This document shows positions 18,309 to 26,553 of a stretch of DNA of 64,000 nt, piece by piece. The notes under the pieces were generated by a model, which saw only the letters and a list, made by a program, of their open reading frames with translations, was not told where the DNA came from and did not search any database. A program made the position numbers and the translations under genes. The stretch is from Leminorella grimontii ATCC 33999 = DSM 5078 (GTDB lineage: Bacteria; Pseudomonadota; Gammaproteobacteria; Enterobacterales; Enterobacteriaceae): positions 124,001 to 188,000 of the forward strand of contig NZ_AUUA01000002.1 of assembly GCF_000439085.1 (NCBI RefSeq). The letters run 5' to 3'. Numbering within the stretch: the stretch's first letter is position 1; every line of letters starts with the position of its first letter.

Positions 18309-19214
18309 ATGAATAAAACGGTTAAAACGGCAACAAGCCTGGTGGAAAGAATCAAATCTGTCCCCACCGTCGCTCACTTTCTGCGGGCCATTGACCGCTT
18401 TAACGACCGCCTGGGCAGCCAGTTCGGCGCGGCGATTACCTATTTTTCTTTTCTGTCGCTGATCCCTATTTTGATGGTGTCCTTCGCCGCTGCGGGCTTT
18501 GTCCTCGCGTCGAACCCGGAGCTTTTGTCTAATCTTATCAATAAAATCGTCACCAGCGTGTCCGACCCTAACCTGGCGGCCACGCTGGAGAACACCGTCA
18601 ATACGGCAATCCGCCAGCGCACAACCGTAGGGCTGACGGGCCTGCTGATAGCCCTCTACTCCGGCGTGAGCTGGATGGGAAACCTGCGTGAGGCCATTCG
18701 CGCGCAGACTCGCGACGTCTGGGAACGCAATCCGGAAGAAAAAGAGCAAATCCACTTTCGCTACCTGAAAGACTTTGCCTGTCTGACGGGGCTTTTGGTG
18801 GCGCTTATCGTCACTATCGCGCTCACCTCTATCGCCGGCTCAGCCCAGCAGACCATCGTCAGCGCCCTAGGGCTGGACGCCATCACCTGGCTGCGCCCCA
18901 CCCTGACGTCAATCGCCCTGATCATTTCCATCATGGCTAACTACTTCATGTTCCTGTGGATTTTCTGGATCCTGCCCAAGCCGAGGCCCAACACAAAGGC
19001 GGTGTTAAAAGGCACGCTGCTCGCCGCCATCGGCTTTGAGGTCATCAAATTCATCATGACTATCACGCTGCCCCAGCTGGCCAAGTCTCCGTCCGGCGCG
19101 GCGTTCGGCTCGATCATCGGCCTGATGGCCTTCTTCTATTTCTTCGCCCGTCTGACGCTGTTTTGCGCAGCGTGGATAGCGACGGCGCAAGAGAACCAGC
19201 GCAAGGCGCCATAG
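18309..19214 (+). CDS. yhjD: YihY-family inner membrane protein YhjD
   Basis: Polytopic inner-membrane protein, homologous to E. coli YhjD, for which mutations bypassing the need for Kdo in LPS have been described; its function is otherwise unclear. The chosen start gives 301 residues (E. coli 337). Conserved YihY/BrkB-family segments are visible: GAAITYFSFLSLIPILMVSF, SGVSWMGNLREAIRAQ, SPSGAAFGSIIGLMAFFYFFARLTLF. Six hydrophobic segments are expected. The frame is open 32 codons further upstream (ATG 18213), but those residues look non-coding; the ribosome-binding site of 18309 is weak, so the start is tentative. kdgK follows after a regulated gap. Confidence 0.9.
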   Translation: MNKTVKTATSLVERIKSVPTVAHFLRAIDRFNDRLGSQFGAAITYFSFLSLIPILMVSFAAAGFVLASNPELLSNLINKIVTSVSDPNLAATLENTVNTAIRQRTTVGLTGLLIALYSGVSWMGNLREAIRAQTRDVWERNPEEKEQIHFRYLKDFACLTGLLVALIVTIALTSIAGSAQQTIVSALGLDAITWLRPTLTSIALIISIMANYFMFLWIFWILPKPRPNTKAVLKGTLLAAIGFEVIKFIMTITLPQLAKSPSGAAFGSIIGLMAFFYFFARLTLFCAAWIATAQENQRKAP

Positions 19215-19228
19215 GTCGCCGTTCATTT

Positions 19229-19247
19229 TTTGAAACGCCGTTTTATT
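19229..19247. promoter_or_regulatory. Candidate KdgR operator upstream of kdgK
   Basis: TTTGAAACGCCGTTTTATT resembles the KdgR operator AATGAAACATTGTTTCATT (12 of 19 positions, with TGAAAC and GTTT-ATT kept). It lies 70 bases before kdgK and just upstream of a possible -35 (TTGACT, 19252-19257). KdgR is not in the window; the assignment is inference. Confidence 0.4.
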
Positions 19248-19317
19248 TTTCTTGACTAAGCCACCGTTAGTCATAAAACTACTCCCAGACTAAACCGTTA
19301 AACTGGGAAGCCTCACC

Positions 19318-20253
19318 ATGACGACCAAACGAATCGCCGTTATCGGCGAATGCATGATTGAACTCTCTGAAAAAGGGCAGGACGTGAGCCGCGGGTTTGG
19401 CGGAGATACGCTCAACACGTCGGTCTACGTTGCTCGCCAAGTCCCTGCGGACGCGCTGTCCGTGCACTACGTGACCGCGCTAGGCACAGACGCCTTCAGC
19501 AATCAAATGATCGCGACCTGGCAGAAAGAGGGCGTGCATACCAGTCTGGTACAGCGCATGGCCGACAGGCTGCCGGGGCTTTATTACATCGAAACGGACG
19601 ACGCCGGCGAGAGAACGTTCTACTACTGGCGCAACGAAGCCGCCGCGCGCTATTGGCTGGCCTCTTTAGAGTCTGACGAAATCTGCCGTCGACTCGCCCG
19701 CTTCGACTATCTCTACCTGAGCGGCATCAGCATCGCTATTCTTGACGCCCAAAGCCGCCAAAAGCTGGTTGCGCTGTTGGCCGAATGCCGCAAAAACGGC
19801 GGCAAGGTTATTTTCGATAACAACTATCGCCCTCGCCTGTGGAAGAACAAAGAAGAGGCTCAGAGCGCCTATCGCGACGTGCTGGCCTGCACCGATATCG
19901 CCTTCCTGACGCTGGACGACGAAGACCTGCTGTGGGGAGCCGCTCCCTATCAGAACGTCATTGAGCGCACTCGCGCGCTGGGCGTAGGCGAGATCGTTAT
20001 CAAGCGAGGCTCCGACGCCTGCATTATCGCGCTTGGCGACGGTAGCGTTGAGGAAGTCCCGGCCGTGAAGCTGCCGAAGGAAAAGGTAGTAGACACCACC
20101 GCCGCCGGCGACTCCTTCAGCGCGGGCTACCTGTCCGTCCGCCTGCTGGGCGGCAGCGCGGTGGATGCGGCCAAGCGTGGCCACCTGACGGCCAGCACGG
20201 TGATTCAGTACCGCGGAGCCATTATCCCGCAGGAAGCGATGCCAAAGATCTAA
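19318..20253 (+). CDS. kdgK: 2-dehydro-3-deoxygluconokinase
   Basis: PfkB-family sugar kinase phosphorylating KDG to KDPG with ATP, the step that feeds pectin/hexuronate breakdown into the Entner-Doudoroff aldolase. 311 residues (E. coli 309). Seen: N-terminal VIGECMIELSEKG, substrate region GGDTLNTSVYVARQ, and the PfkB signature DTTAAGDSFSAGYL with the catalytic Asp. GGGAAG precedes ATG by 8 bases. Monocistronic, with its own terminator. The order yhjD...kdgK-yhjJ-dctA matches E. coli apart from the inserted 240-residue gene and the absence of yhjE, yhjG and yhjH. Confidence 0.96.
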   Translation: MTTKRIAVIGECMIELSEKGQDVSRGFGGDTLNTSVYVARQVPADALSVHYVTALGTDAFSNQMIATWQKEGVHTSLVQRMADRLPGLYYIETDDAGERTFYYWRNEAAARYWLASLESDEICRRLARFDYLYLSGISIAILDAQSRQKLVALLAECRKNGGKVIFDNNYRPRLWKNKEEAQSAYRDVLACTDIAFLTLDDEDLLWGAAPYQNVIERTRALGVGEIVIKRGSDACIIALGDGSVEEVPAVKLPKEKVVDTTAAGDSFSAGYLSVRLLGGSAVDAAKRGHLTASTVIQYRGAIIPQEAMPKI

Positions 20254-20270
20254 CGCTTCCCCTAACGAGT

Positions 20271-20303
20271 AAAAGCGGCTTTCAAATTTGAAGCCGCTTT
20301 TTC
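20271..20303 (+). terminator. Rho-independent terminator of kdgK
   Basis: AAAAGCGGCTT and AAGCCGCTTTT arms around a TCAAATTTG centre, followed by TTCTTTA; it starts 18 bases after the kdgK stop. Confidence 0.88.
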
Positions 20304-20375
20304 TTTATTCGGCCTCCCTCCGGGCTGCGCTTTTCAGTATGATTTCAACCAGACTGTGTCCAACCGGAGGCCTTT

Positions 20376-21098
20376 ATGGAAAAGAAGCGGCTTGAGGAAA
20401 TCAACGCGCTCAGAGCGCGCGTCCCCGTCGGCATTCGCTATGCACAGGCGCTGATTGAAAAGTGCGACGGCCGCATAGAAGAAGCCGTTGCTCTTTTTCA
20501 GCAAGAACTGGCTCAGCAGCTGGCTGAAAAATCAGCGCTGTCTTTAGAGGAAGCCCGCGGCTATTTACGCGCATCCGGCTACGATATGGCCCGCGCGCTA
20601 CAGGCCATTGACCACGCCCGGTTCACGCTGACGGAACGCATTCTGCGAAAAAATGCAAAAGATAAGGGCAACGCGGTCGATCTCATCGCGAACGCCATCG
20701 AACAGGAAAAGAAGCTGACGCGCAACTACTGGCTATCGCTGGAAAACCTGGACGACCTCGCGCCGGAGCTGCGCTGCTTTATGACGATCCACGAATGGCA
20801 GAACTATGCGGGTTGGGAGGGGCTGGACTCCGCGCTTTACTTCCATCTGGAGCGCGTCGCCGAGCAGCTTCGGTTTATCGGGCTTGGCGAGCTGGCGCAG
20901 GCGCTAGAACAAGCCCATCACCGCCAGCTTTTGCTGCAAGAACAACATGCGGGTAAAGATTACATCGAGACAAACGGGATTATCCAACGGGACGTCGAAT
21001 TCGCCGCTGGCTGCGCACGTTATGACGAGCAAGAACCGCTCATTGACGAGCGGCTATATCAGCTGGCGGCTAACCATATCGACCTGTTCCCCGCTTAG
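20376..21098 (+). CDS. Unknown protein with UBA/TS-N-like N-terminus
   Basis: 240 residues, soluble, largely helical. Residues ~14-50 (VPVGIRYAQALIEKCDGRIEEAVALF) and ~57-82 (SLEEARGYLRASGYDMARALQAI) resemble two consecutive UBA/TS-N three-helix units like the start of elongation factor Ts. The rest has a conserved-looking helical part (FMTIHEWQNYAGWEGLDSAL, LRFIGLGELAQALEQAH) that recalls DMP19-type domains; both likenesses are by eye. CGGAGG precedes ATG. It faces yhjJ with one spare base between the stop codons. No function assigned; binding of a translation or peptide partner is a guess. Confidence 0.75.
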   Translation: MEKKRLEEINALRARVPVGIRYAQALIEKCDGRIEEAVALFQQELAQQLAEKSALSLEEARGYLRASGYDMARALQAIDHARFTLTERILRKNAKDKGNAVDLIANAIEQEKKLTRNYWLSLENLDDLAPELRCFMTIHEWQNYAGWEGLDSALYFHLERVAEQLRFIGLGELAQALEQAHHRQLLLQEQHAGKDYIETNGIIQRDVEFAAGCARYDEQEPLIDERLYQLAANHIDLFPA

Positions 21099-21099
21099 C

Positions 21100-22548
21100 C
21101 TAGCCTTTAGCGTCGCCCTTAGGCGCAGGGGAGATAATTCCTTCAAGCATTTCCGCCAGCGCCTTGACGTTCTCTTCCGTCTCTCCGGTCGGCTGGCGTA
21201 GCACCAACGTCGGCTTTACGGTCAGGCGCTGGTGAATGTGCGCATTAAGCACCTGTAGCGTCATACTGTCTAAGAACGCCTGACGAAGCCGCATGTAAAG
21301 TTCGGGAGCAACGCCGATAGAGCCGCTTTTCTCTATCAGCAGGCGCTGGTCCATAATCGCGGCGGTATCCGTCTTGGCGTAGGTCACCATCACCTGAGAA
21401 AGCCGCTCCTTTTTCTCCGCCACCAGCGCGCTATATTCCGCTTCCGTCGCCCCCTCTGCGCTCAGTTTGGCGATTTCGGTTCCGACATACTTAAGGCTGG
21501 GTTTCAGACCGGTAAGAGGTGAATCGATAGTGATTTTACACGCATTGCGTTGATACATAACCTGACAGCTAAAGTCCAGAGAAACGCCCTTCAGCCCGCT
21601 TTTAGCCAACCTCTGGTTTAAGCGCAGGGTAATCAGCTCTTGCGCCATATTGTCCAGCCACTGCCGCTCCAGCGGGGCGGAGGCCACTATCGGGTGCCAC
21701 GGCTCATCCCACACCAGGGTCAGGCGGTCTTTTTCTACTTCGGTGGATAAAAAGTTAATCGGTTCGGCAGGCAGCGCGCTCAGCGCGGCGATAGTAGCAG
21801 GAGCCTCACGCTTACCGGCCAGGCCGCCAAAGGCGCGGCCGATCTGCTCCATCAGCTGCCGCCTGTCGACGTTGCCGACGACGTACAGCGTCATGGCGTC
21901 CGGGGTGTACCACTTAGCGTAGAACTCGCCCAGCTGCTGTATCGTTGCGCCTTCGGCAACGGGCTGGCCGGGATCGTGATCCACCAGCGGAGAATTTTTA
22001 ATACGGTAGCGCCACCACGGCTCGCTCATGCCCTGCGGCAGCGCAAGCCTTGGAGAAAGCCAGTCGGCGCGTACGGATTGAATCTGTTCGTCAGTTGCTT
22101 TCGGCTTGCTGACCGCGTCAGACAGCCAGCTAAACGCCTCTTTTAACAACTCCGGACGGCTAGGGGGAAAGCTCAGGCTATAGCGGGTATAGTCGTAGGA
22201 AACGTCGACCAGCGGCTTAGCGCCCGCGGCAGGGGCGATCTGCGGCAGCAGCGCGTCGAGGCTTTCATGGGAAAAGTGCGGCGTGCCGGCCACCGCCAGA
22301 CGAGGCAAAAGATAGGAAAAGCCCACCTGCGGAATGCCTTCCTGCAGCGAACCGGCGTTAACCTCCAGTCGAATCTCTACGTTATCGGTAGGTCGATGGG
22401 GCGTAGAGAGGATCTGCCACTTGAATCCGTTATCCAGTTTTCCTACCTGCCAAGCCGGATCGGCCCGCAGCGGTTCAGCCTGTACGCTGGCCCCCACCGC
22501 CAGAAACATTAGCCCGCCGAGAGCAGAAAACAAATACTGACTGTGCAT
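21100..22548 (-). CDS. yhjJ: M16-family zinc-protease-like protein YhjJ (inactive form)
   Basis: Periplasmic protein with the fold of M16 insulinase-type peptidases; 482 residues from ATG 22548 (GAGG nine bases upstream), 487 from an ATG five codons earlier. Signal peptide: MHSQYLFSALGGLMFLAVGASVQA. DPAWQVGKLDNGFKWQIL and WYTPDAMTLYVVGNVD are typical M16 segments and match E. coli YhjJ. The zinc motif HxxEH is not present: the equivalent place reads GFSYLLPRL, so it cannot be a normal protease. Function unknown. It lies between the kdgK region and dctA, as in E. coli. Confidence 0.92.
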   Translation of the reverse strand: MHSQYLFSALGGLMFLAVGASVQAEPLRADPAWQVGKLDNGFKWQILSTPHRPTDNVEIRLEVNAGSLQEGIPQVGFSYLLPRLAVAGTPHFSHESLDALLPQIAPAAGAKPLVDVSYDYTRYSLSFPPSRPELLKEAFSWLSDAVSKPKATDEQIQSVRADWLSPRLALPQGMSEPWWRYRIKNSPLVDHDPGQPVAEGATIQQLGEFYAKWYTPDAMTLYVVGNVDRRQLMEQIGRAFGGLAGKREAPATIAALSALPAEPINFLSTEVEKDRLTLVWDEPWHPIVASAPLERQWLDNMAQELITLRLNQRLAKSGLKGVSLDFSCQVMYQRNACKITIDSPLTGLKPSLKYVGTEIAKLSAEGATEAEYSALVAEKKERLSQVMVTYAKTDTAAIMDQRLLIEKSGSIGVAPELYMRLRQAFLDSMTLQVLNAHIHQRLTVKPTLVLRQPTGETEENVKALAEMLEGIISPAPKGDAKG

Positions 22549-22943
22549 AGCGTAAAACCTCATTTACTGCCTACATACCGACTAACGGCGGCATCCCTGT
22601 TATTGTAATTTATAAAGCAGATCGTCGAGATACTGCCTGATGTTACCGCTAACTTGACTATAAAACTGACGGCTAACTTGCAAATAATAACATTATGCAA
22701 AGAATCGGAACTGCGACAAGCCATAAGGGGAAAATGGGACAATACGCGACCGGAAACCGAGGAAAACCGTCTGAGCAGGGGTTTATACTACTACAGAGGC
22801 GATGCTCTCGCATCTTATTCTCACACTGGCGCCTTCTTTCCAAAGATAAGTTCGTAGAACTCGAACCGTTAGAGACGTATTTTTTTAGAAAAAGAGAGCT
22901 GGATCTCCCCCTGTTTAGAAAAAACTGTAGTTCCTCGCGAACA
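22549..22943. other. Intergenic region yhjJ-dctA (about 400 bases)
   Basis: No convincing gene. The open frames here lack ribosome-binding sites and family resemblance. The yhjJ promoter must lie at the left end. GCTAACTTG is repeated at 22648 and 22672 (24-base spacing), meaning unknown. Confidence 0.55.
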
Positions 22944-22980
22944 AAAGAAAAACCGCTCGATTGCGCGAGCGGTTTTCTTT
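22944..22980 (-). terminator. Rho-independent terminator of dctA
   Basis: AACCGCTCG and CGAGCGGTT arms with a 6-base loop, flanked by A-rich and T-rich runs on both sides, so it could work in both directions; it lies 25 bases past the dctA stop. Confidence 0.88.
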
Positions 22981-23004
22981 AATTCCAGAACCGTTAAAGA
23001 AAGA

Positions 23005-24282
23005 TTAAGCGACCTGCTCTTTCGCCCGGCCCTGATTGTTAAGCTCACGGCTAAGCTTGTCGTTATCAATCTGACGGCACCACTTGGCAACCACAACGGT
23101 GGCTACGCCGTTGCCGATAAGGTTGGTTAACGCGCGCGCTTCGGACATAAAGCGGTCGATGCCCAGAATCAGCGCCAGCCCCGCCAGCGGCAGGTGGCCA
23201 ACGGCGGAAATCGTCGCAGCCAGTACGATGAATCCGCTTCCCGTTACGCCCGCCGCGCCTTTAGAGGAAAGCAGCAGCACCACGAGCAGCGTAATCTGGT
23301 TCAGAACGCTCATCTCCGTATTGGTCGCCTGAGCAATGAAGACCGCCGCCATCGTCAGGTAAATCGACGTACCGTCGAGGTTAAACGAATAGCCTGTTGG
23401 AATAACCAGCCCAACAACGGACTTCTGACAGCCTAAACGCTCCATTTTCTCCAGCATTCTCGGCAGAACCGATTCGGAAGAAGAGGTGCCGAGAACGATA
23501 AGCAGCTCTTCTTTGATATAGCGGATAAACTTGAAGATGTTAAAGCCGAAGCCTTTAGCAATAGCGCCAATAACGAACACGATGAAGATAACGCAGGTCA
23601 GGTAGAAGCACAGGATAAGCTGCCCCAGTTGAATCAGCGAACCTACGCCGTATTTACCGATAGTAAAGGCCATGGCCCCGAACGCACCGAGAGGCGCCAG
23701 ACGCATGATCATGTTGATGATGCCGAAAATAACGCGAGAGAAGCTGTCGATGACGTTGAACACCAGCTGACCCTTTTCTCCCAGACGGTGCAGAGCAAAG
23801 CCAAACAGCACGGCGAACAGCAGCACCTGCAGGATGTTGCCGCTGGCGAACGCGCCTACGGCGCTACCTGGGATCACGTCCAGCAGGAAAGGAACGATTC
23901 CCTGCGATTTGGCCGCGTCCGCATAGGCCGCAACGGCGCTTGCATCCAGCTGCGAAGCGTCGACGTTCATACCGGCGCCCGGTTTGATGATGTTAACCAC
24001 CAGCAGGCCGATAATCAGCGCCAGCGTACTTACCAGTTCAAAATAAAGCAGCGCGATGCCCCCGGTACGACCGACGGCCTTCATGCTTTCCATTCCCGCT
24101 ATACCGGTCACTACGGTACAGAAGATGATAGGTGCGATAATCATTTTGATGAGTTTGATAAAGCCATCACCCAACGGCTTCATCGACGCACCAATCTCAG
24201 GATAAAAATGCCCCAACAGTACACCAACCGTTATTGCGATTAACACCTGAATATAGAGCGATTTGAAAATGGATATTTTCAT
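23005..24282 (-). CDS. dctA: C4-dicarboxylate transporter DctA
   Basis: Inner-membrane symporter for aerobic uptake of succinate, fumarate, malate and aspartate (DAACS family). 425 residues (E. coli 428). Recognised by [19 protein letters not shown] at the start, the serine-rich re-entrant loop [12 protein letters not shown], and [18 protein letters not shown]. It stands alone between its terminator and the pdeK gene, with 213 bases upstream. E. coli dctA needs DcuSR and CRP; an imperfect CRP-like half site (CGTGATGCGATC on the minus strand near 24405) is seen, but I do not rely on it. Confidence 0.97.
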   Translation of the reverse strand: MKISIFKSLYIQVLIAITVGVLLGHFYPEIGASMKPLGDGFIKLIKMIIAPIIFCTVVTGIAGMESMKAVGRTGGIALLYFELVSTLALIIGLLVVNIIKPGAGMNVDASQLDASAVAAYADAAKSQGIVPFLLDVIPGSAVGAFASGNILQVLLFAVLFGFALHRLGEKGQLVFNVIDSFSRVIFGIINMIMRLAPLGAFGAMAFTIGKYGVGSLIQLGQLILCFYLTCVIFIVFVIGAIAKGFGFNIFKFIRYIKEELLIVLGTSSSESVLPRMLEKMERLGCQKSVVGLVIPTGYSFNLDGTSIYLTMAAVFIAQATNTEMSVLNQITLLVVLLLSSKGAAGVTGSGFIVLAATISAVGHLPLAGLALILGIDRFMSEARALTNLIGNGVATVVVAKWCRQIDNDKLSRELNNQGRAKEQVA

Positions 24283-24495
24283 GATGTTTCCTTAATTATT
24301 ATTTAGCAACACGGTCTAGGCGCAGGAAAATAACATCTATTTAACACTATGAATATTAAAATCTAAGGAAGGCAACGGGCAAGATTAAGAATTATGAACT
24401 GGATCGCATCACGGCAATGGTTTTTACGCATTCAAAGCCCAAAATTCATCTATTTTGGCAGAATAAAAAACCACTTGGAGAACAAGACTAAATAA

Positions 24496-26505
24496 TCATT
24501 TATCGGTAGTAGGGAAGGCCGATAGGTAGGCGCTGTTAAACTGCTCATAGGGAATAGCGCGTGAGAACAGGTATCCCTGCGCATAGCGGATGCCGTTCGC
24601 CAGCAGCCAATCGGCCTGAGACTGACTTTCCACGCCTTCAGCGACCAGCTTCAGGCGCAGCGTCTGGGCGATGGAATAGACTATCCTCACCAGCGAATCC
24701 TCATACGGCAGGCCGTCAATAAAGCTCTTGTCCACTTTCAGTAGGTCTACCGGAAGACGCTGAAGATAGTTCAGGTTGCTGTATCCGCTGCCGAAATCGT
24801 CCAACGCGATGGCGATCCCCAGCTCCCGAATGTGCTTAAGCGTCGGCAAAATGGCCTCTACGTCATGAATAAATCCGGTCTCGGTCAGCTCTAGCACTAA
24901 ACGCTCTGGCTCAAAATCATAGCGACGAAGTAAAGAAGAAAGCTGCTCTATCAGCCCATGCTGCAGCTGCATTGCCGACAGGTTAACCGACAGCGTTAAG
25001 GGCACCTTACGAACCTTCCACTGCGCCAAAATGCGGCACGCCTCTTCTAAAACCCATTGCCCCAGAGGCAGAATCAGACCGCTTTCTTCCGCATGCGGAA
25101 TAAACTCTATCGGATAGCGGACCTTGCCTGGCGCATAGTGCCAGCGAATCAGCGCTTCCGCTCCGACGGGACGGCCCGTCTCGATGTCTATCTGGGGTTG
25201 GAGATAAAGCTGGAACTGATCTTGAGCAATTCCCTTCACTATCTCGCTTTCCAACTGCATTCGCTGCTGGATTTCGTTGGTCATGTCCGGCTCGAAGAAC
25301 AGCACCTGATTTTTCCCTCGCCGCTGGGCCAGCAGCATGGCCGACTGTGCGTGAGCCATCAGGCCGTCGACGTCTTCTCCATCGCCGGGATACTGTGCGA
25401 TGCCGATGCTTAGCCGAGGAGAGTGGCGCAGGTCGTTTGCCGCAATGGGTTCACCGATTGTTTCAATCAGCCGTGTTGCAAACTGCATGGCCTGCAGCGG
25501 CGTTTGCGACAGCAGGCTCATAATCACCAGCTCCTCACCGTGCAGGCGAGCCAACACCGCATGAGGGCTAAGCAAAGACTGGATCCTCTTTGTAACCTCA
25601 AGCAGATGGTGGTTTCCTTCCTGCTGCCCCCAGGCCTGGAAGACGTCCTTTAGGGAGTCCAGGCTGACAAACAGCAGGCTAAACGGCGTTTTGTCGTGTT
25701 TACTGCTCGCTATCTGCTGTTTGAGCAGCTCCTGAAACAGCGTGTAGTTTGGCAGTTCGGTAACCGGATCTCGAGTGCTGAGGCGGCTTAACTGCTGATA
25801 CGCCTGAGCCAACGCTTCCTGATTGCGATTGTAGTTGCGGACAAGCATTCCCAGCTCGTCGTCCTGATGGCTTAGAGGAAGCGTTAGCTGGTGGTACTGA
25901 AAGCCGTCATCCGACATGCTTTTCAGATCGTTTGCAATCGCGCGCAGAGGATAAACCAGCAGGCGGTTCAGGCACCAGCTGATAGCGACGGACAGCATCA
26001 GCGCCAGCAGCAGATAGGTTACGAGTACGGTAGTGAAACGTTTTAGCGTCGTCTGATACAGGCTATAGGAATCCGCCTCCAGAATCAGATAGCCAATCGG
26101 TAGCGGATCGATAGCGTTGCGTTCGGGTGAATATAGCGGGATTTGCGACGTCACGGGTAAAGACAGCAAAAGGGCGAACAGCGGCGTCACCTGATTTTGC
26201 TGCGGCTTCTCGCTGTTCATAGAAATCAGCTCCGTATTCATTAATACGGTGGCTCGGTTCAGCGTCCCCTGCTCTATCAGGCTGTCGAGGATCCGCTGAG
26301 TGTCCTTGAAGCGGCGATTCCACAGCGCATGCTCGACGGGATAAGAAATCGCGCGGCCAATATTGTTAAGCTGGCTTAGAGAATCACTGCGACGCTGTTG
26401 TATAAAGTCAAACATCTGTATCGCAATAAACAGGCAAATGGTCACCATGGCAACCAAAGTCACCAGCGACATCTGTTTAATTGTCAATGATCGTTTGACC
26501 AGCAA
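24496..26505 (-). CDS. pdeK: Membrane c-di-GMP phosphodiesterase (PdeK/HmsP-like)
   Basis: 669 residues. Two transmembrane helices (about 13-32 and 157-180) flank a periplasmic loop, then a HAMP-like linker, a degenerate GGDEF domain (the signature reads HGEEL) and an EAL domain. The EAL residues look intact: EALIRW, SVNLSAMQL, ELTETGF, ALDDFGSGYS, LKVDKSFI, EGVES, QGYLFS, so c-di-GMP hydrolysis is expected. The start is TTG at 26505: VKRSLTIKQM aligns with the E. coli YhjK start and GGAG is 8 bases away. It is directly downstream of bcsC (48 bases) and probably limits cellulose synthase activity by removing c-di-GMP. Confidence 0.9.
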   Translation of the reverse strand: MLVKRSLTIKQMSLVTLVAMVTICLFIAIQMFDFIQQRRSDSLSQLNNIGRAISYPVEHALWNRRFKDTQRILDSLIEQGTLNRATVLMNTELISMNSEKPQQNQVTPLFALLLSLPVTSQIPLYSPERNAIDPLPIGYLILEADSYSLYQTTLKRFTTVLVTYLLLALMLSVAISWCLNRLLVYPLRAIANDLKSMSDDGFQYHQLTLPLSHQDDELGMLVRNYNRNQEALAQAYQQLSRLSTRDPVTELPNYTLFQELLKQQIASSKHDKTPFSLLFVSLDSLKDVFQAWGQQEGNHHLLEVTKRIQSLLSPHAVLARLHGEELVIMSLLSQTPLQAMQFATRLIETIGEPIAANDLRHSPRLSIGIAQYPGDGEDVDGLMAHAQSAMLLAQRRGKNQVLFFEPDMTNEIQQRMQLESEIVKGIAQDQFQLYLQPQIDIETGRPVGAEALIRWHYAPGKVRYPIEFIPHAEESGLILPLGQWVLEEACRILAQWKVRKVPLTLSVNLSAMQLQHGLIEQLSSLLRRYDFEPERLVLELTETGFIHDVEAILPTLKHIRELGIAIALDDFGSGYSNLNYLQRLPVDLLKVDKSFIDGLPYEDSLVRIVYSIAQTLRLKLVAEGVESQSQADWLLANGIRYAQGYLFSRAIPYEQFNSAYLSAFPTTDK

Positions 26506-26553
26506 AGCGTCATCTCCGGATTAGGTACTGCCGCAGAATGAGTTTATCTTTGA

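Noticed and set aside
22654-22982. Two overlapping open frames (67 and 95 codons) between yhjJ and dctA
   Set aside because: No ribosome-binding site, and the longer one reads through the dctA terminator.
24390-24420. CRP site upstream of dctA
   Set aside because: Only one half site (GTGA) fits; the second half is poor.
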